Source: a virus. From it: a DNA stretch of 35,819 nt. Below are positions 8,091-15,944 of the stretch, in pieces. Below the pieces are notes generated by a model. That model had not been told where the DNA came from and did not search any database. It saw only the letters and a program-made list of their open reading frames with translations. The stretch lies in IMG/VR virus record IMGVR_UViG_3300013286_000004, positions 1 to 35,819 of that record, one strand, 5' to 3'. A program made the position numbers and the translations under genes. Position 1 is the stretch's first letter, and every line of letters starts with the position of its first letter.

Positions 8091-9028
8091 GTAAATGTCA
8101 CCGTTTCACTTGTTGTAGATGTAGCTGTTACCTTGTAAATTTTGTAGCCAGTTACAGTTGTAGGAGTTTGAGTGACACCACCAGAAAATGTTGCTGTATA
8201 TGTATCAGGTATTTTGATAATTACTACGCCAGAACCCCCAGCAGCGCCAGACCTGTCGCGGTCTCCACCACCTCCCCCGCCTGTATTTGCCGTTCCTGCT
8301 ACTGCTGCACTGCCACGGCCACCAGCACCGCCACCACCAGCACCGCCAGAACCTGGTGTTACATTTCCAGTCCCGCCGCCGCCACCAGCATAAGTAACAC
8401 TGGTTCCTGTTATGGATGAAGCTGTGCCAGCACCGCCAGTACCGCCTGTTCCAGAACCGCCTGTGCCGCCTACGGCGTTTGCGCCGCCACCACCGCCAGA
8501 ATCAAAAGAACCTGATGCCCCTGCACCTCCATTATTTCCTTGTCCTGAAGTTCCAGCGCCACCTGCTGATGGATTTGCGCTATTTCCCCCGCCACCGCCA
8601 GAACCGCCTGCTTTTCCTTGACCATAAGAAGCTGTAGTTGCTCCAAAAGAGCCGCCACCACCGCCACCTGTAGATGTTATTGATGAAAAAACAGACGCGC
8701 TGGCGCTTGTTCCAGAATTATCCCCCGAACCTGTATAAGTTCCTCCAGCGCCACCAGCGCCAACAGTTACTGTATATGCAATAGATAAACCAACTGTAAA
8801 ACTAGACGCGGTTCTATATCCACCAGCACCACCACCACCGCCTTGCCAGCCGCCGCCGCCACCACCACCAGCAACAACTAAATACTCAGCCAAAAAACTT
8901 CCCGCTACAGGCCACGCGCCTGCTTGTTTCCCCTGCATTTGCTCTGTTTGCGTCCATATACCAGACGCCGCAGAACTGCTGGTAGTAGCAGCCGTAGCAG
9001 ACCGAATGGAACCCTTAAAACGGTTCAT
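8087..9028 (-). CDS. Glycine-rich tail fibre/adhesin protein
   Basis: This is a 313-residue protein. The N-terminal 45 residues (FKGSIRSATAATTSSS, TQTEQMQGKQAGAWP) probably dock to the tail. Residues about 50-265 are dominated by runs of glycine alternating with Ala, Ser and Thr (VAGGGGGGGWQGGGGGAGGY and similar), with strand-like segments AEYLVVAGG and GVVIIKIPDTYTATF flanking it. The layout matches the glycine-rich domain of phage adhesins, where polyglycine helices pack into a receptor-binding tip. The proline-rich reading frames on the opposite strand are an effect of these GGN codons. Its ATG overlaps the upstream TAA. Confidence 0.85.
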   Translation of the reverse strand: MNRFKGSIRSATAATTSSSAASGIWTQTEQMQGKQAGAWPVAGSFLAEYLVVAGGGGGGGWQGGGGGAGGYRTASSFTVGLSIAYTVTVGAGGAGGTYTGSGDNSGTSASASVFSSITSTGGGGGGSFGATTASYGQGKAGGSGGGGGNSANPSAGGAGTSGQGNNGGAGASGSFDSGGGGGANAVGGTGGSGTGGTGGAGTASSITGTSVTYAGGGGGTGNVTPGSGGAGGGGAGGRGSAAVAGTANTGGGGGGDRDRSGAAGGSGVVIIKIPDTYTATFSGGVTQTPTTVTGYKIYKVTATSTTSETVTFT

Positions 9029-9399
9029 TAGCTGATAGCCTCATAGGTGGCGACCATCTCAATGGCGCTTGATGTGCCTGCGGTCACCACAATGGATTGC
9101 GCTTCGCCGACATAGATAGACGTGCTTTTGTCTACCACCATCAAGGATGAATTCCCAGGAACGCTAATCTGGTACGCAAGCCGGTACGCCGTGCCACCGC
9201 CGCCTGTTGCGCTGTTGATGGACACCGTGATAGTCGCGGTAGTTCCTGTGACGTTGGTTGCCATGATTGTGCCGACCTTGTTGACCGTGCCGGTGGCAGG
9301 CGTAAGCCCCGTCCAAGTGGTAGCCGATGTGCCAGTTGGAATTAGATACGCCGTGTTGCCATAAATGGCCGTGACGTTGACGATATTCGGGTTTGCCAT
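9028..9399 (-). CDS. Small beta-rich virion protein
   Basis: This is a 123-residue protein rich in Thr, Ala and Val (NIVNVTAIYGNTAYLIPTGT, IMATNVTGTTATITVSI, RLAYQISVPGNSSLMVVDKS, SIVVTAGTSSAIEMVATYEA). The pattern fits a single beta-sandwich domain of a tail or appendage protein and resembles the 7175-7510 protein. It sits between the large fibre and the glycine-rich adhesin, so it may be part of the same appendage. The TAATG overlap with the next gene implies coupled translation. Confidence 0.82.
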   Translation of the reverse strand: MANPNIVNVTAIYGNTAYLIPTGTSATTWTGLTPATGTVNKVGTIMATNVTGTTATITVSINSATGGGGTAYRLAYQISVPGNSSLMVVDKSTSIYVGEAQSIVVTAGTSSAIEMVATYEAIS

Positions 9400-9408
9400 G
9401 TTCTATCC

Positions 9409-12174
9409 TCAGAATCCAAAAATCATCGCCATTGCAATGCTCTTGCCGGTTGTAACGCCTGTCACCGACGTGGTGATGACCAAAGCCTCAACAATGTCGC
9501 CAACAGAGCAAGCCACGCCCAGCGTGAAATCTGTCCCACTGGTGGCCGTGTAGTCCGATGTAGCCAACAGCACGCCGTTGACGTAAACCTGCAAATAGCC
9601 CACCGCGTAGGTGACGGTAAACACTGTTTGGCTGGCTGTAGCGGTAAACGATGTGCGAGTGTAGGCGCTTGCGCCTCCGCTACCGCTGGCGTTGATGGTG
9701 ACCACGCCTGTGCCGCCAACAGGCGAGATGGTGACGTTAGTGCCCGCCACAATCTGTGACACGCCGCCAGTGGCCGCAGCCCAGGATGCTGTAGTGCCGT
9801 TGGATGTCAAAACGTAGGTACTAGCACCAATACCCAATCGAGTGGCGCTGTTTGTGCCGTTTCCAAGAATTAGGTCGCCAGTCGTTGTGATAGGCGATAA
9901 GGCATTAAATCCAGCCGATGCCGTAGTCTGACCAGTGCCGCCGTTGATGATGGCAACAGTGCCCGTTACGTTGGCGGCAGTGCCCGTGGTGTTTTGATTA
10001 AACGTCGGCCAGGTAAACGTGCCGGTGCTGAAATTGCCGCTGATAGGTGTGCCAAGCGTTGGGGTGACAAACACCGGCGAAGTCGCCAAAGCAATTACCG
10101 AACCGCTGCCGCTAGTGGTGTACGAAGTGCCCCAAGCGGTGCCCGTGGAATTGGGAATTCCTGCGCCTGGATACACCATTGGCGAAGAATTGTTGATGGT
10201 GATGGCCGCAGAACCATTGTAAGTTGTGCCCGCGCTAAACGATATGCCAGTGCCCGATGTCAGCGCGTTGGCAACAGAGCCAGCAGAACCCGTGGTGTTT
10301 TGGTTCAGCGTAGGCACATCAACGGCTTGTATCGTGTTCATCACAACGTTTGTGCCATTGCCCCGCAAGTACGATCCGCTAGTGACCGCGCCAGCAAAAG
10401 CGTTCATTGCCAATTGCGCGGTAGTCTGGCCCGAGCCGCCATTGGCAATAGCCACCGTGCCGGTCACATTGGCTGCATTGCCTGAGATATTGCCGCTGAC
10501 CGCGCTGCCCGAGATGGCAATTGACGTGTTGGTGACGCTGGTGACTTGGCCTTGCGCGTTGGTGACAAACACGGGAACTGCGTTGGCCGAACCGTAAGTG
10601 CCTGCTGTGCCAATGTTGGTAATAGAAAACTGGTTGGTGGATAGGGTTAACCCTGTTCCAGCGGTGTAAGTTTGCACAGCAGCAAATTGCGTAAAAACCA
10701 GCGCGGTCGTGCCCACCGTGATAGGTAGCGCAGTTTGTTGCACCCAAGACGTATTAGCATTGACCGTACCGGCCAACACCAGCATCAAATCACCTTGGTC
10801 AATCTCGTTGGTGCCTGATCCGCTGGTGTCGTAATCTGTAGCACGGGTCAGAATGTAAGGTAGAAGTACAGTACCAGCTTGCGTAAGCGTATATATGCCA
10901 TTGTTTGCGCCTGTTGCTTCATTCTTAATCAGAATGCGTTTGCCTACATCGGTTGACAAAAGAACGTAGCTGTCAACAGTCAACGTGCCGTTGCTGCTAG
11001 CCGTCAGGGTTGCGCCTACGCCGCTTGATCCATTGTTGTAAGTATTAGCGGGTGACAGCGCTGCGGTAGTAGCGTAGTTACAAGCCGCGTGGAAGTTGAT
11101 GCCAGTAGCAATGCTGTCGGCATAAGACTTGTTGACAATATCCGTGCTGGCGCTTGGCGCAGTTGAGATAGTTCCGGTGGTCAACGTGATTGATGTAATG
11201 TCGGTGTTTGCGCCACTAGCCGCTGCGCCCAGACTTGTGCGGGCCGCGCTTGCCATAGTTGCGTTTGTGCCACCGTTAGCCACAGCCACTACGCCAGTGA
11301 CGTTGGCCGCTGTGCCGGTAGTGTTTTGGTTAAGCGTAGGCACATCAGCGGCCACAATGGCAGCCAGGGTGGCATTTGTGCCGTCAGAGCGTAGGTAGCG
11401 TCCCGATGTTTGCGTGCCGGTTAGGGCGGTAATGGCTGCTGCGGCTGTCGTTTGACCTGTGCCGCCGTTAACAATCGGTAAGGCGGTGCCTGAGTAGCTG
11501 ATTGCCAGCGTTCCGCTGGTGGTGATGGGGCTACCGGCAACCGATAAGAAAGCTGGGACAGTGGCCGCAACGCTGGTAACCGTGCCGGTTGCAGAACTTG
11601 AGTTAATCGTTTGATTAGGCCAAGTTCCGGTGATGGTGACGTTGGTTCCGGCCACCAAGGCAGGCGTTGCTGTGCCAGTGCCACCAGATGCCACTGCAAG
11701 CGTGCCGCCCAAGGTCACGGCACCCGTGGTAGCCGTGGCGGGTGTAAAGCCCGTAGAGCCGCCGCTAAATGAATTAACGCCCGACGTGGATAGGACAACA
11801 TATTTGACGTTGCCCGAGTTATCCACAACCTGCCAGGCGCTACCGTGGGTGTATGTCAGCTTTTCGCCTACCAGCAGGGTAACCGTGCTGATTAGGTACG
11901 GCGTAGACGTATCCAGCAATTTCACGGTCACCACTTGAGACACCGTATCGGTGTTTAAGATGGTCACCATGTCAATGTCGCGGATGGTTGACGCGGCAGG
12001 CGCGGAGCAGATAATGACCGCTGTAGTGCCGTTGGAATTGGTGAGTTTTGTGCCGCCCAAATAGGTTGTGGCGGTCTGGTCAGAATAGGACACGACAGCC
12101 TGCAAAGGCGCGGTGGCTTGTGCCCCGCCCAAATACAGCGCAAGTGACCGATTTACGGTGTCGAGTCTAATCAT
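9409..12174 (-). CDS. Large repetitive tail fibre protein
   Basis: This is a 921-residue protein. The N-terminal ~130 residues (MIRLDTVNRSLALYLGGA.., then a beta domain ending GSAWQVVDNSGNVKY) probably attach it to the virion. The rest contains repeated fibre units with the core NGGTGQTTA or NGG(T/S)G, often preceded by ANVTGTVAI, with GNGTN...LGIG further on. Repeats are seen near residues 235, 300, 580 and 755. A non-repeat block lies near residues 350-490 (NKSYADSIATGINFHAACNYATT..). The C-terminal ~90 residues (TSFTATASQTVFTVTYAVGYLQVYVNGVLL) form a likely receptor-side or capping domain. The repeat unit is shared with the upstream 173-residue protein. Confidence 0.88.
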   Translation of the reverse strand: MIRLDTVNRSLALYLGGAQATAPLQAVVSYSDQTATTYLGGTKLTNSNGTTAVIICSAPAASTIRDIDMVTILNTDTVSQVVTVKLLDTSTPYLISTVTLLVGEKLTYTHGSAWQVVDNSGNVKYVVLSTSGVNSFSGGSTGFTPATATTGAVTLGGTLAVASGGTGTATPALVAGTNVTITGTWPNQTINSSSATGTVTSVAATVPAFLSVAGSPITTSGTLAISYSGTALPIVNGGTGQTTAAAAITALTGTQTSGRYLRSDGTNATLAAIVAADVPTLNQNTTGTAANVTGVVAVANGGTNATMASAARTSLGAAASGANTDITSITLTTGTISTAPSASTDIVNKSYADSIATGINFHAACNYATTAALSPANTYNNGSSGVGATLTASSNGTLTVDSYVLLSTDVGKRILIKNEATGANNGIYTLTQAGTVLLPYILTRATDYDTSGSGTNEIDQGDLMLVLAGTVNANTSWVQQTALPITVGTTALVFTQFAAVQTYTAGTGLTLSTNQFSITNIGTAGTYGSANAVPVFVTNAQGQVTSVTNTSIAISGSAVSGNISGNAANVTGTVAIANGGSGQTTAQLAMNAFAGAVTSGSYLRGNGTNVVMNTIQAVDVPTLNQNTTGSAGSVANALTSGTGISFSAGTTYNGSAAITINNSSPMVYPGAGIPNSTGTAWGTSYTTSGSGSVIALATSPVFVTPTLGTPISGNFSTGTFTWPTFNQNTTGTAANVTGTVAIINGGTGQTTASAGFNALSPITTTGDLILGNGTNSATRLGIGASTYVLTSNGTTASWAAATGGVSQIVAGTNVTISPVGGTGVVTINASGSGGASAYTRTSFTATASQTVFTVTYAVGYLQVYVNGVLLATSDYTATSGTDFTLGVACSVGDIVEALVITTSVTGVTTGKSIAMAMIFGF

Positions 12175-12177
12175 AAT

Positions 12178-12699
12178 TTACCCATGTGCTGCCGCAAAGG
12201 CATAAATGGCTGGCCCGCCTGTGCCGCTGCCCGCCGCCCATGTCGCCGTAGTTCCGTCAGATGTCAGGACAAGACCTGCCGAACCAATGCCCAGCCGGGT
12301 CGCGCTGTTAGCGCCATTGCCAACAATTAAATCGCCGGTGGTTGTGATGGGCGATAAAGCATTGAATGCGGCCGTGGCTGTGGTGGCACCTGTACCGCCG
12401 CTAGGAATGCCTAAAGTGCCGCCAAGGGTAATAGTGCCACTTGACGTTATTGGGCCCCCTGTGGCCGTTAAACCAGTGGAACCGCCCGATACGTTGACCG
12501 ACGTGACTGAACCCAGGCTTTGCGAGGCAGGTGGAACAAGCTGCAAGTCATCCAAAGAAGTCTGGTTGTTGCCGCCGCCTGTCAGTGCAAACAAGTTTAA
12601 AAAAAACCGATACCACTCACGCGACATCAATCCCGTGCGTTGGTCAATAAAATCAACCCTTGAACTAGGGATGCTGGTTATGTTGAGTTGATTAGGCAT
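12178..12699 (-). CDS. Tail fibre-type protein with virion-attachment N-terminus
   Basis: This is a 173-residue protein. Residues 1-45 (MPNQLNITSIPSSRVDFIDQ, LMSREWYRFFLNLFALTGGG) form a compact attachment segment. Residues about 65-160 carry the fibre repeat GGTG(A/Q)TTA..AFNALSPITTTGDLI.GNG.NSATRLGIG, nearly identical to a unit at about residues 755-800 of the large fibre downstream. It starts inside the last codons of the gp10-like gene. It may be an adaptor on which the longer fibre assembles, but this is inferred only from the shared repeat and position. Confidence 0.83.
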   Translation of the reverse strand: MPNQLNITSIPSSRVDFIDQRTGLMSREWYRFFLNLFALTGGGNNQTSLDDLQLVPPASQSLGSVTSVNVSGGSTGLTATGGPITSSGTITLGGTLGIPSGGTGATTATAAFNALSPITTTGDLIVGNGANSATRLGIGSAGLVLTSDGTTATWAAGSGTGGPAIYAFAAAHG

Positions 12700-14134
12700 T
12701 TGTCGGACTCAAAATCAATTCAGCGCCCATAATGGCAACTTTGACAGGATCGGTGCCAGACACTTCGTAAACCCTGTCGCGCAGCTTAAGCGTCATGCCC
12801 AGCCGCCGCCAAAAAACGCGCTGGTAATACGCGCCAATTTTACCCATTGGCGACCAGTGTTCGTTACTCCAAGTGTGGCCGCCGTCATCCGACCAGCGCA
12901 GCATAGCCTGCGGGTCGGAGCCTTGTCCGTCATTCAATCCAACGCCTGACTCACAATTGAGTTGCAATGTGTGGTGCGCGGTGCGTTTAAGATTGTTTTG
13001 CCCGCTAGGCAACGCACGCCAAGAGCGCAACCATTTCTGAGTGTCGCCGTTGTCTGAATAGACATCTAAACTCATTTTGTAGATGTTGCCATTCTCAAAA
13101 TCGCCGACAACGGTATTACCAAGGAAATTGCATTGGCAGTTGCTGCGGTGGCGGGTGAATGCGCCTTTAAGCCACCCAGCACGCTCATGCCAGGCTTGCG
13201 TGGAGACATCGTAAACCCAAGTGGCATTGCCCGTAGGAAATGTCAGCACATAGAAAGCGTGACCTTCTTGCTGGTAGGTGTACGCAATAGCGTCAGAAAT
13301 GTCGCTGTATTGAGCAATTGCGTACTCAATAGCATGGGTGGATACCCGTTGGCCGGTGTAGCCGTTGGCGCGGTAGACAATTCCCTGACCGCGTGCATCC
13401 GTGCCCAGCCAGAACAAGCCGTTGTCCAGTTTGGCAATTGAGAATGCCGCAACGCAACCAATCTCGTTGAAAGCGCCTTGGATGCGGGTCAGAGGAAAAT
13501 CAGCTAATCCAGCGTCGTACCAGACTTCTACTGAGTCAGTTCCAAACAACCAGGCTTCGCGGTGGTCAACAATAATTCCGACCAGCCCGTCGGGTGAACC
13601 CTCGGCGCTGGCAAAATCTAGCGGGTTAACCGATAGGCCATCCAATAAAGCTGTCACCCATACGCGCTGGGAATCTGGCTCGTTGAATACAAAATAGCCG
13701 TCTAGGTATCCAACCGTCACCGCGCCTGGAAAATCAGGGTCGGTGATTTGCTGGAATACGTTGGTGACCTCGTTGTAAATGTAGCTGTCGGGGTTGCAAG
13801 CAAAAAATAGCTGCGTCCCGTTGTCCGCAATGGACACCGGCCCCGTGCCTGACACTGTGCCCAATAAGACCGGATCGCCGGTCAGGGTGGACATTTTGTA
13901 AACGCTGTTTCCCGACACAACGTAGAAATCGCTGCCGTTGGTTTGGTGCGCCCACAAACCGCGAATTGGGCCTGTGCCCACAGACTGTAGATATTCCAAT
14001 CCAGGGGCGCGGTTGAGGAAAGCGGCAGTCTGCCCGTTGTCCGGTGTCATCTCCGGAAACAGGTTGACCATCCGATTGTCCGCAGCGTTGATACTGCGGG
14101 CGACGTAGGACGCGCCGAGTATCGGTGTTTGCAT
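12692..14134 (-). CDS. P22 gp10-like packaged DNA stabilisation / tail hub protein
   Basis: This is a 480-residue protein. The N-terminus (LGASYVARSINAADNRMVNLFPE) and the following WAHQTNGSDFYVVSGNSVYK, DGYFVFNEPDSQRVWVT, VDHREAWLFGTDSVEVWYDAG and GCVAAFSIAKLDNGLFWLG segments form repeated beta-propeller-like blades. They are typical of the P22 gp10 family, which plugs the portal vertex and bridges to the tail (P22 gp10 is about 472 residues). It follows directly after the gp4-like gene with a one-base overlap, the same order as in P22. Confidence 0.88.
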   Translation of the reverse strand: MQTPILGASYVARSINAADNRMVNLFPEMTPDNGQTAAFLNRAPGLEYLQSVGTGPIRGLWAHQTNGSDFYVVSGNSVYKMSTLTGDPVLLGTVSGTGPVSIADNGTQLFFACNPDSYIYNEVTNVFQQITDPDFPGAVTVGYLDGYFVFNEPDSQRVWVTALLDGLSVNPLDFASAEGSPDGLVGIIVDHREAWLFGTDSVEVWYDAGLADFPLTRIQGAFNEIGCVAAFSIAKLDNGLFWLGTDARGQGIVYRANGYTGQRVSTHAIEYAIAQYSDISDAIAYTYQQEGHAFYVLTFPTGNATWVYDVSTQAWHERAGWLKGAFTRHRSNCQCNFLGNTVVGDFENGNIYKMSLDVYSDNGDTQKWLRSWRALPSGQNNLKRTAHHTLQLNCESGVGLNDGQGSDPQAMLRWSDDGGHTWSNEHWSPMGKIGAYYQRVFWRRLGMTLKLRDRVYEVSGTDPVKVAIMGAELILSPTNA

Positions 14135-14850
14135 TAGTAGTTTCCTGCGTAGATGTTAAACCGCTGGCGGTTTGCCACAATTGCGTAGGGCATCGACATC
14201 ACATCGTCAGGGTTGTTGATGCGCTTGAGATTGCGCTTGCTGGTCATTGCAATGCGTTGCACTTGCGGGCTAGGCTCAACGCCAAACTCAGGGGCAAATT
14301 CCATTGCCAAATTGTAGGTAAACGCACGCAGATAGCCTGGTGGAAACAAAATGTCGGTGGTAAGCGTAGCTGGCCGGTCAAGTTCCTGCACGCTGATAAA
14401 GTGCCATTCCAAATCCCGCGTGGGTTTTGGATAAATGGTCAGCGTAATGTCAGGAAAGCCCATATTCACCCAGCAAACCTGTGGGTAAGTAGACGTTACG
14501 GTCTTAACGGCAATCCCGTCGTATTGTTGCTGGTTGATGAACTTAATGCCAAAACTAACATTTGTGCCAGGGTCGCGGTAATAGGTAGCGTCATCCATTT
14601 GAATGGGACGCAAACCAACAAAATCGCCCGTAGGGCCAAGATCACGGGAAATGTACCCAGCAGGCCAAGTAAACACTTGGTCTTGAGTGACAAAAGTGGA
14701 AAGTCGTTCAGTGTTCCATGAATCAATCATCTGATTCAGCGCCATCAGCGCGTCTTGAGACACCGACGCGGATGGAGTCTCGCCTTCAGCAAGAACGCCA
14801 AGCAACCGCAATGAACGATTGATTTGGTCGCCTGCGGTGTAGGTTGCCAT
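14134..14850 (-). CDS. P22 gp4-like head-tail adaptor / DNA stabilisation protein
   Basis: This is a 238-residue protein. The N-terminal helical block (TAGDQINRSLRLLGVLAEGE, MALNQMIDSWNTERL) is followed by VFTWPAGYISRDLGPTGDFVG, ITLTIYPKPTRD and FPPGYLRAFTYNLAMEFAPE. This is the characteristic order of P22 gp4-type adaptor proteins, which bind under the portal ring after packaging. It is longer than P22 gp4 (about 166 residues), because of a beta-rich middle. Its neighbours support the call: coat upstream, gp10-like downstream. Confidence 0.88.
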   Translation of the reverse strand: MATYTAGDQINRSLRLLGVLAEGETPSASVSQDALMALNQMIDSWNTERLSTFVTQDQVFTWPAGYISRDLGPTGDFVGLRPIQMDDATYYRDPGTNVSFGIKFINQQQYDGIAVKTVTSTYPQVCWVNMGFPDITLTIYPKPTRDLEWHFISVQELDRPATLTTDILFPPGYLRAFTYNLAMEFAPEFGVEPSPQVQRIAMTSKRNLKRINNPDDVMSMPYAIVANRQRFNIYAGNY

Positions 14851-14852
14851 AG

Positions 14853-15038
14853 CTAGACCCCTTCTAGTTCAACTTTTCTACGCCGCTTTACTTCCAGGAC
14901 GTTCACGGGAGCCGCCAATTCAAAATTTGGCGTGTCCAAAGTATATCTCACCCAACCGTTTTTCTCGTCGGCAATTGCTTCAAGTTCCATAACCGCCACT
15001 TTAGCGCCGTGGATGGGATGCTTTAAGTATATGACCAT
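14853..15038 (-). CDS. Small conserved-looking protein of the head-tail joining region
   Basis: This is a 61-residue protein starting MVIYLKHPIHGAKVAVMELE, with a basic C-terminus (VLEVKRRRKVELEGV). No transmembrane segment or known motif is seen. It lies 2 bases upstream of the gp4-like gene and just after a hairpin terminator, so its mRNA level may depend on readthrough. It may be a minor head or joining protein, but nothing in its sequence proves that. Confidence 0.7.
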   Translation of the reverse strand: MVIYLKHPIHGAKVAVMELEAIADEKNGWVRYTLDTPNFELAAPVNVLEVKRRRKVELEGV

Positions 15039-15047
15039 AGGTTAGAA

Positions 15048-15066
15048 AGGGGGCTTTTGGCCCCCT
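15048..15066 (-). terminator. Hairpin terminator (or attenuator) after the 15071-15487 gene
   Basis: AGGGGGC (15048-15054) pairs with GCCCCCT (15060-15066) around a 5-base loop. On the minus strand it is followed by TTTCT, a short U tract. It lies just after the stop of the minus-strand gene and before the next start, so it probably lowers but does not abolish transcription into the tail genes. Confidence 0.65.
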
Positions 15067-15070
15067 CCTT

Positions 15071-15487
15071 TTAAACGCCGTGGATGATGGCGAAATTGAT
15101 AATGACAGCTTCAGAATATGAAGTAGCCGCAGTCAAATTTCGCAACGTGATTAACGCAGAACCAGCAGCAAGATAGGAAACGTAAGTGGTGTAAGCACCA
15201 GCCGCGCTACCAGTCGTATTGCTAGATACGCACACAATCATTGTGTCATTTGCCGAAATCAAGTTGTTGGTCAAAATGAAAGATACGGCGGTGGATCCGG
15301 CCAACGCTGCGGCGTTCATGGTGATGCGGCCAGCAGACTTGTTCAGAGTTACCCCTGTGCCTTTGTCTGTCAACTGCGTCACAGCGCCTTGGGCTGCTGC
15401 GCTGTAGCCAATTTCTTGACTAGCGTAGCAAGTAGTAAATTCAGGGTCGCTATACGCAACGCCTACTGCTTGGGTGTTTGATGCCAT
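15071..15487 (-). CDS. Beta-rich capsid decoration-type protein, paralogue of 524-1003
   Basis: This is a 138-residue protein with a strong AAGGAAAC ribosome site before the ATG. The order GAVTQLTDKGTGVTLNKSAG, ITMN, FILTNNLISANDTMIV, AAGSALITLRN and EAVIINFAIIHGV matches the C-terminal two thirds of the protein at 524-1003. Between the coat-decoration gene and the head-tail genes, flanked by two terminator hairpins, it looks like a moderately abundant capsid decoration or head-fibre protein. The role is inferred. Confidence 0.83.
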   Translation of the reverse strand: MASNTQAVGVAYSDPEFTTCYASQEIGYSAAAQGAVTQLTDKGTGVTLNKSAGRITMNAAALAGSTAVSFILTNNLISANDTMIVCVSSNTTGSAAGAYTTYVSYLAAGSALITLRNLTAATSYSEAVIINFAIIHGV

Positions 15488-15498
15488 GATGTTTCCTT

Positions 15499-15521
15499 AA
15501 AAAACAGGGGCCAAAGCCCCC
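15499..15521 (-). terminator. Rho-independent terminator after the decoration-type gene
   Basis: GGGGC (15507-15511) pairs with GCCCC (15516-15520) around a short loop. On the minus strand the stem is followed by TG and six Ts, a proper U tract. It separates the coat/decoration genes from the next gene, whose ribosome site lies just beyond, and probably sets the ratio of coat to downstream products. Confidence 0.75.
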
Positions 15522-15528
15522 GTTAGGT

Positions 15529-15918
15529 TTAGGCAATACGGTAAAAAGTCCAAGCACTGTCGCCCGTTTTGCGGGCACGCCATGCAGCGGAAGTCAAAGT
15601 AGCCGAGGTAACAGTACCCACCAAAGTCCAGCCGGTTCCGACTGCAATGGTAAGAGTGCCAGCACCCGAATTGATGAAATTGACATCAAACGAACTGTTA
15701 TTTTTGGCGCTGGAAACCAGTGCCTCCGTATCAGCCACCGTGGGCAACGTCAGCGAAGCTGTTGCACCGGTGTAAATGATGATGCCGTTAGTCAACTCAG
15801 CAGCGGTCAGAGTAGCAGCCGCCGCCTTGGAAATGGGAGCCGCTTGAACGCCAATATTAACTTCAGTCAGATTGCCGTCACCAATTTGGTAACCGCCTGC
15901 GCCATTAGGAATAGCCAT
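15529..15918 (-). CDS. Capsid decoration-type protein next to coat
   Basis: This is a 129-residue protein starting MAIPNGAGGYQIGDGNLTEV, with an AAAGGAAA site upstream. The middle (ATLTAAELTNGIIIYTG, ASLTLPTVADTEAL, SFDVNFINSGAGTLTIAVG, TGDSAWTFYRIA) is a beta pattern common in small phage decoration or tail appendage proteins. It lies 26 bases after the coat gene and is followed by a strong terminator, so it is probably co-expressed with coat at high level. Confidence 0.83.
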   Translation of the reverse strand: MAIPNGAGGYQIGDGNLTEVNIGVQAAPISKAAAATLTAAELTNGIIIYTGATASLTLPTVADTEALVSSAKNNSSFDVNFINSGAGTLTIAVGTGWTLVGTVTSATLTSAAWRARKTGDSAWTFYRIA

Positions 15919-15944
15919 GATAATTTTCCTTTACAAAAAGTTGA

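Noticed and set aside
8172-8621. Proline-rich plus-strand open frames
   Set aside because: They are the opposite strand of polyglycine codons of the adhesin gene.
14125-14721. 198-residue plus-strand open frame
   Set aside because: It is antisense to the gp4-like gene, with no plausible domain and no ribosome site.
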